Shown: positions 5,365 through 11,820 of the stretch, in pieces
Position numbering within the stretch: position 1 is the first letter of the stretch
Layout of the letters: each line of letters opens with the position of its first letter
DNA from: Candidatus Saccharimonadota bacterium
GTDB lineage: Bacteria; Patescibacteriota; Saccharimonadia; Saccharimonadales; Saccharimonadaceae
Reading direction: 5' to 3'
Length of the DNA stretch: 13,186 bases
Assembly: GCA_017421685.1 (NCBI GenBank)
Contig: JAFOHW010000058.1
Span: 1-13,186, forward strand
Program-made: the position numbers and the translations under genes
Notes under the pieces: generated by a model
What the model was told of the DNA's origin: nothing
The model's input: only the letters and a program-made list of their open reading frames with translations
Database searches by the model: none

Positions 5365-6078
5365 TTATTCTTCAGAAGCTTCTTCAGTTTTTTCTTCAAT
5401 TTCCTCAGAAGTTTCCGCCTCAGCATTCTTCGTCTCGGCTTCCTCTTCCGCAGTCTCCGAACCCTCTACCTCTGCCTCGGCTTCCGCTTCAGCTTCTCGC
5501 TTTTCCGCCTCTGCTACCGGATCATATAACGAAACAACAACCTGTTCAAGATCTAATTCCTTATCCGAAAATTCCACCCCCTCCGGAAGCTTGATATCCT
5601 TAATCGTCAATTTATCTTCAATATTTTCTAACCCAGATGCATCAATCTCAAGCCCATTAGGTAAATCGGCCGGTTTCGCCTTAATCGCGATTTCTTCAAT
5701 CGCTTGCGTCATCATAAAATGATATGTTTTTGAGGCTTCAGACTCTTCGAAATTAACAATCGTAATCGGCGTCATCGCTTCAACAACTTCCCTCGCAGAA
5801 ATTGCCTGGAATTCAACATTAACAATCATTCTAGAAACTGGATCAATTTGGACATCTTTCACGATCGCCATTTGCTTCTTACCTTCTAAATCAAGGTCAA
5901 TCGGCGAATGGTATCCAGCCTTCTCTAATACTTTCTCCGTCGCAACATACTCCGATGAAAACAATTTCGGTTCTTTATTTCCATAAACCACCGAAGGGAT
6001 AAAACCTTCTTTTCTTAAACTTTTTAACTTTTTACCAGTTAATTCGCGCTTTTTTAACGCTAATTTGTGTTCAGCCAT
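5365..6078 (-). CDS. rplY: Large-subunit ribosomal protein bL25 (TL5/CTC type)
   Basis: A 237-residue 5S rRNA-binding ribosomal protein of the long, two-domain CTC form. The N-terminal L25 domain shows LALKKRELTGKKLKSLRKEG, IPSVVYGN and DVQIDPVSRMIVNVEFQAI; the C-terminal beta domain (about 95-190) contains the usual LPEGVEF stretch. The last 45-50 residues are a nearly pure Glu/Ala tail (EAEKREAEAEAEAEVEG and on), unusually long and acidic, and probably disordered. Unlike neighbouring first genes it has a leader with a ribosome site (AAGGAA, 6085-6090), and a promoter with both -35 and extended -10. Its 3' end meets the aldolase gene with no terminator between them. Confidence 0.95.
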   Translation of the reverse strand: MAEHKLALKKRELTGKKLKSLRKEGFIPSVVYGNKEPKLFSSEYVATEKVLEKAGYHSPIDLDLEGKKQMAIVKDVQIDPVSRMIVNVEFQAISAREVVEAMTPITIVNFEESEASKTYHFMMTQAIEEIAIKAKPADLPNGLEIDASGLENIEDKLTIKDIKLPEGVEFSDKELDLEQVVVSLYDPVAEAEKREAEAEAEAEVEGSETAEEEAETKNAEAETSEEIEEKTEEASEE

Positions 6079-6102
6079 AAATAATTCCTTTTACTTCTCT
6101 TA

Positions 6103-6131
6103 ATTTTATCACTTTTAGGGGTAATTGTAAA
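6103..6131 (-). promoter_or_regulatory. Promoter of rplY
   Basis: On the minus strand: TTTACA (6126-6131), 17-base spacer, TAAAAT (6103-6108) preceded by TGA. The predicted leader is about 18-20 bases and includes the ribosome site. An inverted repeat (6116-6142) overlaps the -35 and half the spacer. Confidence 0.7.
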
Positions 6132-6142
6132 GTCTACCCCTA
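6116..6142. repeat. Inverted repeat over the rplY promoter
   Basis: TAGGGGTA (6116-6123) and TACCCCTA (6135-6142) are perfect 8-base arms 11 bases apart. The -35 element lies between the arms and one arm is inside the promoter spacer. Neither strand has a T-run after it, so an operator is more likely than a terminator, though as RNA it could also protect the grpE mRNA end. No regulator is identified. Confidence 0.5.
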
Positions 6143-6147
6143 TAAAT

Positions 6148-6630
6148 TTAAACCTTCTTTACTTTCACCATCGTCGGTCTAAGTAACTCAGATTCGTAAT
6201 AATATCCATTCCTTAAAACCTCTTCTACTACTTCTTTCTCCCCATCTCCTTCGACCATAACCGCTTCATGGATATCCGGATTGAATTCGATCCCCTTGTC
6301 AGATTGAACTTTTACTAATCCTAACTCTTTCAAGGTTTTCTCAAACGACTTCTTTAGAGGCTCTAATTCTTTATAAGTTAAAAACGCCCTATCTAAATCG
6401 TCTAAAAATGGCAAAAGCTTGTAAACCGTCGCTAATTTTGTGTTTTTCTTCTCATTTTCTTTTTGTAGTTCAACCTGTTTTCTAAAATTCTCAAAATCTG
6501 CCCTCGTCCTTTGTAAATCATTCGTCAACTCCGCGACCATCGAATCAACCGACGAACTTTCTTTTTGCTCAGAACCAGCCGAAGAATTCGTCTCAACCTT
6601 TAAATCGTCATTTTCTTCTCTTTTCTTCAT
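6148..6630 (-). CDS. grpE: GrpE, nucleotide exchange factor of DnaK
   Basis: A 160-residue cytoplasmic co-chaperone that releases ADP from DnaK. The order is typical: an acidic/Ser-rich disordered head (1-30), a long coiled coil (about 31-75, with LQRTRADFENFRKQVE), a helical section (LLPFLDDLDRAF), then the beta-wing domain with GIEFNPDIHEAVM, VEEVLRNGYYYES and LLRPTMVKV. Length is short but complete. An excellent Shine-Dalgarno site (AAAGGAG) lies in the 11 bases after the hrcA stop, so it is the second gene of a hrcA-grpE operon under CIRCE control. dnaK and dnaJ do not follow here. Confidence 0.96.
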   Translation of the reverse strand: MKKREENDDLKVETNSSAGSEQKESSSVDSMVAELTNDLQRTRADFENFRKQVELQKENEKKNTKLATVYKLLPFLDDLDRAFLTYKELEPLKKSFEKTLKELGLVKVQSDKGIEFNPDIHEAVMVEGDGEKEVVEEVLRNGYYYESELLRPTMVKVKKV

Positions 6631-6641
6631 TTCTCTCCTTT

Positions 6642-7385
6642 CTATAATATTTCTTCTAACATATTTCCTGCAAACCTAACTAAAGACATTACTTTCGAAT
6701 AATTCTGCCTTGTCGGTCCCAAAACTCCAATATAACTTCTGTCTGAAAACGGCGAACGGAATTTCGAAATTATTAACGAAACTTCCGAATTTCTCCCAAT
6801 CGGATTTTCATGACCAATAAAAATATTCAACGGTTCCCCAGGCGCTACCTCCCTAAGCCATGGTTCTAAGTTATCTAATAACTTTGCTACCGCCCGAACT
6901 CTTCTCGTATCCATAAACTCCGGCTGGATAAACAACTTAGACATCCCTGAAATATACAACTGCTCCCCTATTGTCGCAAGCCCTAAATTTCCCGTTAACT
7001 CAACTAAAACATCGACCGCTCCTCTAATCGCAGAATCAGCTCGTGATTGCGAATTAATTCTAACTGTCAAAGCATGCGTTCCTCTCTCGAACGATTTCTT
7101 CCTCGCTTCAATCTTCTCCGGCAAACTAAAATCGTCCTCTAAAGAAGCTCCATCTAAATGATTCACATAAAACCGATACCCCGCATCAGTCGGGACTCGT
7201 CCCGCCGAAGTATGAGGTTGCGCAATCAATCCTAATCCTTCCAACTTCGACATCTCCGCTCGAATCGTCGCCGGCGAAACACCAAAAAGCCTCGAGAGCA
7301 TTACACTCCCAACTGGCGAAGCAGTCTCGGCATATTCTTCGATAATTTGACAGAGAATGTTTTTTTGACGCTCGGTAATTTCCAT
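6642..7385 (-). CDS. hrcA: HrcA, heat-shock repressor (short form)
   Basis: A 247-residue repressor that binds CIRCE operators. The N-terminal winged helix is clear: ERQKNILCQIIEEY, PVGSVMLSR, VSPATIRAEMSKLEGLGLI (about 34-52), QPHTSAGRVPTDAGYRFYV. The effector-domain landmarks follow: FIGHENP and GVLGPTRQNYSKVMSLV near the C-terminus. Family members are usually about 340 residues, so roughly 90 are missing, probably from the insert/dimerisation part; it reads as a reduced version and not a broken gene. A CIRCE operator lies 19 bases before the ATG, giving autorepression. The ATG follows a TATAAT by seven bases, again pointing to a leaderless mRNA. It diverges from the adenylate-kinase-like gene. 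Confidence 0.95.
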   Translation of the reverse strand: MEITERQKNILCQIIEEYAETASPVGSVMLSRLFGVSPATIRAEMSKLEGLGLIAQPHTSAGRVPTDAGYRFYVNHLDGASLEDDFSLPEKIEARKKSFERGTHALTVRINSQSRADSAIRGAVDVLVELTGNLGLATIGEQLYISGMSKLFIQPEFMDTRRVRAVAKLLDNLEPWLREVAPGEPLNIFIGHENPIGRNSEVSLIISKFRSPFSDRSYIGVLGPTRQNYSKVMSLVRFAGNMLEEIL

Positions 7386-7392
7386 ATCTAAT

Positions 7393-7421
7393 ATTATATA
7401 AAATTAGCACCCAAAAAGCAA
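7393..7421 (-). promoter_or_regulatory. Promoter of hrcA-grpE
   Basis: On the minus strand TATAAT (7393-7398) ends seven bases before the ATG. A -35-like TTGCTT (7416-7421) lies 17 bases further up, inside the CIRCE spacer. This is the one promoter here without a TG before the -10. Confidence 0.65.
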
Positions 7422-7430
7422 GAGTGCTAA
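7404..7430. promoter_or_regulatory. CIRCE operator (HrcA binding site)
   Basis: TTAGCACCC (7404-7412), nine-base spacer, GAGTGCTAA (7422-7430). It differs from the consensus TTAGCACTC-N9-GAGTGCTAA at one base. It covers the -35 and part of the spacer of the hrcA promoter, which explains repression, and ends about 27 bases before the TG element of the divergent kinase promoter. Confidence 0.96.
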
Positions 7431-7456
7431 TTTTAAAAACCATCTCTTAAATTTTA

Positions 7457-7465
7457 TGCTATTAT
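7457..7465 (+). promoter_or_regulatory. Extended -10 promoter of the kinase gene
   Basis: TGC-TATTAT ends exactly six bases before the ATG at 7472, the same spacing as at tpiA, the aldolase fusion and the membrane gene at 9488. A TATAAT at 7465-7470 also exists, but would start transcription inside the coding region. Confidence 0.65.
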
Positions 7466-7471
7466 ATAATT

Positions 7472-8095
7472 ATGGAAGAAAAAATCGATACAATCAAAAA
7501 ATGGCTCGGATATGGCAGTATCAATATTTTTGGACTTCCCATGTCAGGGAAGGATACTCAAGGCGTAAAACTTGCCGAAACTTTAAACGCAAAATTCCTT
7601 TCCTCCGGCATGATCATTCGCGCCATGGAAAAAGAAACTGAAAATAATTACTCCGAAAACGGGAATCTAATCCCAACTAATCTTTTTTATGAGTGGGTTT
7701 TACCTTATCTAGAACGAAAAGACCTATTTGAAACTCCCTTAATCCTTTCTTCGATTGGTCGCTGGTTCGGAGAAGAAAATCAAGTTATGTCTATCGCCTC
7801 CGGAGCTGGACACGACATAAAAGCCGTTATCTCTCTGGATATCCCTGAAAACGAAGTTATAAATCGTTTTAATACTGCAAAAACTTTGAATGATCGCGGA
7901 GACCGAAAAGACGATGACAATCTCGAAATCATGAAAACTAGATTAAAAGAATATCGCGAAAAAACCATTCCAGTTTTAAGACATTATGAAGATTTAGGCC
8001 TTCTTATAAAAGTTAACGGTAACCAATCCAGAGAAGATGTTTTTAACGAAATCGTCGAAAAACTTTACGAAAAAGCTTCAGAATCTCTTTCCTAA
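7472..8095 (+). CDS. Adenylate kinase-like nucleoside monophosphate kinase
   Basis: A 207-residue P-loop kinase; likely reaction ATP + NMP to ADP + NDP in the cytoplasm. The P-loop is GLPMSGKDTQ (21-30) with Lys27, where adenylate kinase has GxPGSGKGTQ. Downstream, FLSSGMIIR matches the region after the P-loop, and NDRGDRKDDDN (140-150) with TRLKEYREKTIPVL and YEDLGLLIKVNG matches the adenylate kinase RxDD and end regions. The DGFPR motif is replaced by SSIGRW (93-98), and the LID is short, without zinc-binding cysteines. These changes leave open whether the acceptor is AMP. No ribosome site is present; the mRNA is probably leaderless. The last 53 bases overlap the convergent gene at 8043-9428. 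Confidence 0.85.
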   Translation: MEEKIDTIKKWLGYGSINIFGLPMSGKDTQGVKLAETLNAKFLSSGMIIRAMEKETENNYSENGNLIPTNLFYEWVLPYLERKDLFETPLILSSIGRWFGEENQVMSIASGAGHDIKAVISLDIPENEVINRFNTAKTLNDRGDRKDDDNLEIMKTRLKEYREKTIPVLRHYEDLGLLIKVNGNQSREDVFNEIVEKLYEKASESLS

Positions 8096-9428
8096 ATTCA
8101 TAAATTACATAAATCACCCCAACCCCCAAAACTCCTAAAACTACATAAAGCGCAATAAACGAAGATTTTTCTTCATAATTTTCTGGCGTTAAACTATAAT
8201 CCGCCCCCGTATTTTCCTTTATTTTCCGGCACCTTCCCGTCTCTTCGTTATAATAATACCCCTTCTTACAAGTCTTCGCTTTCGCTTCTTCGTATTTTTT
8301 ACATCTCCCGGTCAGAATATTCAAATACTGTCCTTCTTTACAGATTTTTTCCGTAACCCCCGTAACTTTAACACAATTTCCTGTTACTTTATTAATGACC
8401 TTCCCTTCCTCGCAAGTTTTAAATTCTTGATAATTATTCGGGGAACCCGGCGTCGGCGCATAAGTAACTCGCCAAATTTCCTCCCCCTCTTCATCGTAGC
8501 CAATCATCGCATACGCCGTCCCTTTCCTCTGTCCATTCGGATAAGTCATTTTATCAACAACTTTTCCATCAACATCAACCAACTCAATCATATTCATATT
8601 CGTCGGATTCTTTGTCAAGCTAAATCCTTTCGGATAATAAACAAAATACTCTTCTGGTTTAACAATTCCTTCTAATTCATAAAACTTGTTCTTATATTTA
8701 ATCTTACAGCCATCTAATAAAACTTGTTCCGACCGTGGATTATAAAATTCTATAAACTGTTCCGTCTTAAAAGTCTCATAATAACTCAAAATCTCCGAAA
8801 ACTCTAACCCCTTACATTGACTCTCTGCCGGAAACTCCGCCTCGCCCATCCCTTCCCCTATAACATAATAATTACTTTCGATAAATTGCGGAATATATTC
8901 CGTCTGATGCATAAAATCTCCCGTCTCTAAATTTCTCACTAAAGTCGTCGGATTTGCAGATTTAAAATCCTTATAACATCCATTTTTTCCCGTCCAGCAA
9001 ACTTTATCTACCGTTTCTCCATTTACATTTAAATCTAATTCTCCCTTAAACGCCAACGTTTTCGTATAATTCACGGAAGCTAGCCCGCTATCCAGCGAGC
9101 TAGCTAAACGAAGGAGAATAGCCTCGCCAGCCATCCAACTGTTCTCGGGAAACTCATACAAAACTGTATTATTCCCGCTTGAATTAGTATAGCCTACAGT
9201 GGTTCCAGCGAGCGAAATCGGTGCGTCGGAATTTTTTCTGGCAATTTCAATCATTTCTCCGACATTATTTTTCCCATCAACAACATATCCAGGATTTATT
9301 GCTCTAATGTATATTTCCGGAATCTTTTCGGAAACCATTACGCCTTCCGAAAAAACGTCAAAAACTGGAAAAATTACGTTTAAAACAATAAACATAAAAC
9401 TGATTATTTTTCTCCCATTTTTCTTCAT
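8043..9428 (-). CDS. Surface protein with lamin-tail-like domains, C-x12-C repeats and C-terminal membrane anchor
   Basis: A 461-residue exported protein. A signal peptide covers about residues 1-28. Two regions resemble lamin-tail (LTD) folds: about 35-160 (MIEIARKNSDAPISL, AGEAILLRL) and about 205-330 (QFIEFYNPRSEQVLLDGCKI, EYFVYYP, TPGSPNNYQEF). Three tandem repeats follow with an exact 24-residue period: cysteines at 339/352, 363/376 and 387/400 in the pattern C-x2-G-x3-N-x2-T-G-x-C. A single helix (about 422-445) then leads to a short, very basic tail (RKEILKLFRKVFRRFR), so the bulk should lie outside the cell. The role is probably in the envelope or in contact with other cells, which is inference. 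The final 53 bases overlap the kinase gene. A near-perfect palindrome lies at 9078-9105. No ribosome site is seen. Confidence 0.82.
   Translation of the reverse strand: MKKNGRKIISFMFIVLNVIFPVFDVFSEGVMVSEKIPEIYIRAINPGYVVDGKNNVGEMIEIARKNSDAPISLAGTTVGYTNSSGNNTVLYEFPENSWMAGEAILLRLASSLDSGLASVNYTKTLAFKGELDLNVNGETVDKVCWTGKNGCYKDFKSANPTTLVRNLETGDFMHQTEYIPQFIESNYYVIGEGMGEAEFPAESQCKGLEFSEILSYYETFKTEQFIEFYNPRSEQVLLDGCKIKYKNKFYELEGIVKPEEYFVYYPKGFSLTKNPTNMNMIELVDVDGKVVDKMTYPNGQRKGTAYAMIGYDEEGEEIWRVTYAPTPGSPNNYQEFKTCEEGKVINKVTGNCVKVTGVTEKICKEGQYLNILTGRCKKYEEAKAKTCKKGYYYNEETGRCRKIKENTGADYSLTPENYEEKSSFIALYVVLGVLGVGVIYVIYEFRKEILKLFRKVFRRFR
9078..9105. repeat. 28-nt palindrome inside the surface-protein gene
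   Basis: AGCTAGC-C-CGCT (9078-9089), loop ATCC, then AGCG-A-GCTAGCT (9094-9105): a 12-position stem with 11 pairs and one C-A mismatch. It encodes LASSLDSGLAS in frame. No T-run follows on the transcribed strand. Confidence 0.6.
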
Positions 9429-9434
9429 GGCAAA

Positions 9435-9443
9435 AACCTATCA
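9435..9443 (-). promoter_or_regulatory. Possible extended -10 promoter of the surface-protein gene
   Basis: On the minus strand TGA-TAGGTT ends six bases before the ATG at 9428. The hexamer keeps only T1, A2 and T6 of TATAAT, but the spacing is that of the other leaderless candidates. A TATGAT a few bases further up is an alternative. Confidence 0.4.
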
Positions 9444-9472
9444 TAGCTTTTCTAGAAAATCAAGCATTATTC

Positions 9473-9481
9473 TGCTATAAT
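9473..9481 (+). promoter_or_regulatory. Extended -10 promoter of the membrane/oxidoreductase operon
   Basis: TGC-TATAAT (9473-9481) ends six bases before the ATG at 9488. No -35 match is evident. A leaderless transcript is predicted. Confidence 0.8.
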
Positions 9482-9487
9482 CTAAAC

Positions 9488-10189
9488 ATGAGTGTTTTAA
9501 CCTCTTTAGGGATCCTTATACTTTCTATGCTTATCATGGCATTTTTACAGCTATCTCCTGGAATTTTCACGCTTATTTCTCACTATGCTTTCGGTAAATT
9601 TTCAAAAAACAAAGCTTCCGATCTTTCAATTTTTTTCATTTTTGGCGTCGAAATAATTAACGCCATCATATTTTTAGCCATTTATCTTATTATTTGCGCT
9701 CTCGCCGTAACTCCTTTCAAGACAACTTATCTAGAAATTATCCTCTTTCCCATTCTCGTTGCTCTAATCTTTTTCTTCCCTCTTTTCTATTTTCGAAAAG
9801 GAAAAACTACCAGTCTCTTCATATCTAGAGGTCTCGCAAAAATGTATGACGAAAAAGCGAAAACCGTAAAATCCCGTTCCGATGCCTTTATTCTTGGAGT
9901 GACTTCAGTTCTTCCTGAACTTTTTATTACTATTCCTCTTTATTGTGTCTCGGCCATCGAAATTATGAAACTCGGTGAAAACCCAATCTCTCGAGCAGTC
10001 CTTGTTATCTTTTTCGTCCTTTCTTCAATTCTCCCTCATCTTATAATCCATTCTTTAAGACATTTCCACTATAATCTCGCTGATATCTTAAGGTTTCGTA
10101 TTAATAACAAAACCTTCTTAAAAATCTTTCTTGGAATTCTCTTTCTCCTCTTATCAATTCTAATCATAACTTTTAGGATTTCTCTATGA
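9488..10189 (+). CDS. Six-TM integral membrane protein, unknown function
   Basis: A 233-residue, very hydrophobic protein. By eye there are six membrane segments, about 5-33, 46-73, 80-103, 132-155, 166-188 and 210-230, with a charged loop of about 28 residues (104-131, many Lys and Arg) between the third and fourth. The 3+3 layout with a central cytoplasmic loop recalls LysE/CcdA/TerC-type proteins, but I see no diagnostic motif; notable residues are Pro in LSPG (segment 1) and VLPELF (segment 4), and HxxRHFH after segment 5. It has only one Cys (YCVS), so a DsbD/CcdA thiol relay is unlikely. First gene of a three-gene operon; its stop overlaps the next start by four bases (ATGA). No ribosome site is seen. 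Confidence 0.78.
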   Translation: MSVLTSLGILILSMLIMAFLQLSPGIFTLISHYAFGKFSKNKASDLSIFFIFGVEIINAIIFLAIYLIICALAVTPFKTTYLEIILFPILVALIFFFPLFYFRKGKTTSLFISRGLAKMYDEKAKTVKSRSDAFILGVTSVLPELFITIPLYCVSAIEIMKLGENPISRAVLVIFFVLSSILPHLIIHSLRHFHYNLADILRFRINNKTFLKIFLGILFLLLSILIITFRISL

Positions 10190-10428
10190 AAACAATTTTA
10201 GATATCGAAAAAATTAGAAAAGAGTTGAAAATTGATGCAAAAGCCGTCGGAATTCCCTCTGGAGCTTCAAAATCCTTTATTGACGAAACTCTAAAAGGTA
10301 TGGAAAAAACTCTAAAAGGAAAAAAAGTAATTACCGATAATGACTTAAAAAGAGCCATCGTAAAGGAATTGAAAAAATACAACTCTGATTTAGCTTATGT
10401 TTATGAAAATCGTGATAAAATAATATAG
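10186..10428 (+). CDS. Small basic helical protein (80 aa)
   Basis: The start ATG overlaps the stop of the membrane-protein gene (ATGA), and the stop lies two bases before the start of the oxidoreductase gene, so the three are almost certainly translated as a unit. The product is mostly helical by composition: a basic head (IEKIRKELKIDAKAVG), a middle helix (SFIDETLKGMEKTLKGKK), then ITDNDLKRAIVKELKKY and the C-terminus AYVYENRDKII. The ending has a loose likeness to the end of ATP-cone domains, where a Tyr/Arg pattern follows a helix, but it is too short for a whole ATP cone and I would not assign it. No membrane segment, no Cys. It could be an accessory subunit of either neighbour. Confidence 0.75.
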   Translation: MKTILDIEKIRKELKIDAKAVGIPSGASKSFIDETLKGMEKTLKGKKVITDNDLKRAIVKELKKYNSDLAYVYENRDKII

Positions 10429-10430
10429 AG

Positions 10431-11801
10431 ATGGGTAAAAAATACGACTACGACTATATAATCATCGGAAGTGGGCCCGCCGGTTCTACTTCTGCTTTAC
10501 AATTAGCTAAAACCAAAAAACGTATCGCCCTCGTCGAAGGACGTTTTTGGGGTGGAACAAATTTAAATACCAGAGATATTCCTTATGCCGTAGCGCTAGA
10601 TTTCTCTCATACTTACTCTAAAATATTATCTTTTCCCGAATTGAAAAACCAAGACTTAAGTTTTAATCTTCCGACCGTTCCGGCTCACGAACTAAAAACC
10701 GTCATCGAGGCCGGCGGAAATAATAAAGCCATTTTCGAAGAAAAAGGCATTACTTGTCTTAAAGGCTATGCTAATTTTCTCGATAAACATACTATCGCCA
10801 TAGATGAAAAAAAGTTTACCGCTGATACCTTCATCCTCGCAACTGGCTCTAATCTAAAAATTTCCGAAATTTCCGGAACTGAAACCGTCGAATTCTTAAC
10901 TCCTGAAACCGCCATAAAAGTCCATCGTCTCCCTAAAGCTGTCGCCGTCGTCGGTGGAGGTTCTAGTGGATGCGAAATCGCCGAATATTTCGCTGAACTT
11001 GGAACAAAAGTCATCCTTTTTGAAACCTCCGACCGAATCCTTCCACGCGAAGATAAAGAAGTCGGCGACCTACTTTCGGAATATTTCGCTCAAAAACTCG
11101 GCATAACAGTCCTCCCAGGCAGTAAAGTAACCTCTTTAGCCCAAGATGACCTTAGCAAATCCGTCATTTTCCTCCATGAAAATTCCGAAAAAATGGTTCG
11201 CGTTGATTGTATTGTTCTCGCGACCGGAAGTAGACCCAATCTCGACTATGGCCTCGAAAACGCCGGCGTAAAATATAAAAATACTGGTATTGTTGTCGAT
11301 AAAAACTTCCTAACTTCTGCAAAAAACATCTACGCAATCGGCGACTCTCTCGGAAAAGAATCTTCGACCGAACGCGCCTACCAAGAAGGCTTTACCCTTG
11401 CTATGAATATCATTAATAAAACAAAGACTCCACTGGACTATAAAGGTTTTCCTCGTATAACAAAAACTTTCCCTGAAGTCGCAACTGTCGGCTTTAATGA
11501 AGACGACTTATTGAAACGTGACCGAAAATATAAAAAAGCTATCATAAAACTTAGCGAAATAACCGCGAGCAAAATCAATAATTTCGAATACGGCTTCATT
11601 AAGCTCCTCGCAAATAAAAATAACCACATCATCGGCGCAACCATCGTCGCCCCGAACGCCGAGCTCATGATCCCCGAAATCTCTCTCGCCATTCGTCATG
11701 ATTTATCCGCCCTAGAACTCGCAAGTACGCCCCATCCCATAAATAACTACAGCTATCTCATAAAGCTCTCTGCGAAAAAACTTCTTGCGCAAAAAAAATA
11801 A
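10431..11801 (+). CDS. FAD/NAD(P)-binding oxidoreductase of disulfide-reductase family lacking redox cysteines
   Basis: A 456-residue flavoprotein of the glutathione reductase/lipoamide dehydrogenase/mercuric reductase family, full length for it. FAD site GSGPAG (13-18); NAD(P) site GGGSSG with Glu182 close behind (175-182), preceded by AVAVV; ATGSRPN; second FAD motif YAIGDS (301-306, Asp305); C-terminal interface domain from about 340. The active-site segment is GGTNLNTRDIPY (41-52): Asn44 and Asp49 stand where the family has the two cysteines of GGTCLNxGCIP. In the C-terminal HPxxxE motif the His is kept (H435-P436) but Glu is replaced by Tyr440. It can probably bind FAD and a pyridine nucleotide but not run the usual disulfide chemistry; a transhydrogenase, quinone or oxygen reductase role is conceivable. 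Third gene of the operon, two bases after its neighbour, with no clear ribosome site. Confidence 0.88.
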   Translation: MGKKYDYDYIIIGSGPAGSTSALQLAKTKKRIALVEGRFWGGTNLNTRDIPYAVALDFSHTYSKILSFPELKNQDLSFNLPTVPAHELKTVIEAGGNNKAIFEEKGITCLKGYANFLDKHTIAIDEKKFTADTFILATGSNLKISEISGTETVEFLTPETAIKVHRLPKAVAVVGGGSSGCEIAEYFAELGTKVILFETSDRILPREDKEVGDLLSEYFAQKLGITVLPGSKVTSLAQDDLSKSVIFLHENSEKMVRVDCIVLATGSRPNLDYGLENAGVKYKNTGIVVDKNFLTSAKNIYAIGDSLGKESSTERAYQEGFTLAMNIINKTKTPLDYKGFPRITKTFPEVATVGFNEDDLLKRDRKYKKAIIKLSEITASKINNFEYGFIKLLANKNNHIIGATIVAPNAELMIPEISLAIRHDLSALELASTPHPINNYSYLIKLSAKKLLAQKK

Positions 11802-11816
11802 CCGCTTGAAAACGGT
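11791..11816 (-). terminator. Likely terminator after tRNA-fMet
   Basis: On the minus strand ACCG and CGGT (11801-11804 and 11813-11816 on the plus strand) flank an 8-base loop and are followed by TTATTTTTTTT-like bases. The hairpin is short, and the T-run is the reverse of Lys codons at the end of the oxidoreductase gene, so it may be partly chance. Position, five bases after the tRNA CCA, is right. Confidence 0.5.
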
Positions 11817-11820
11817 CTCT

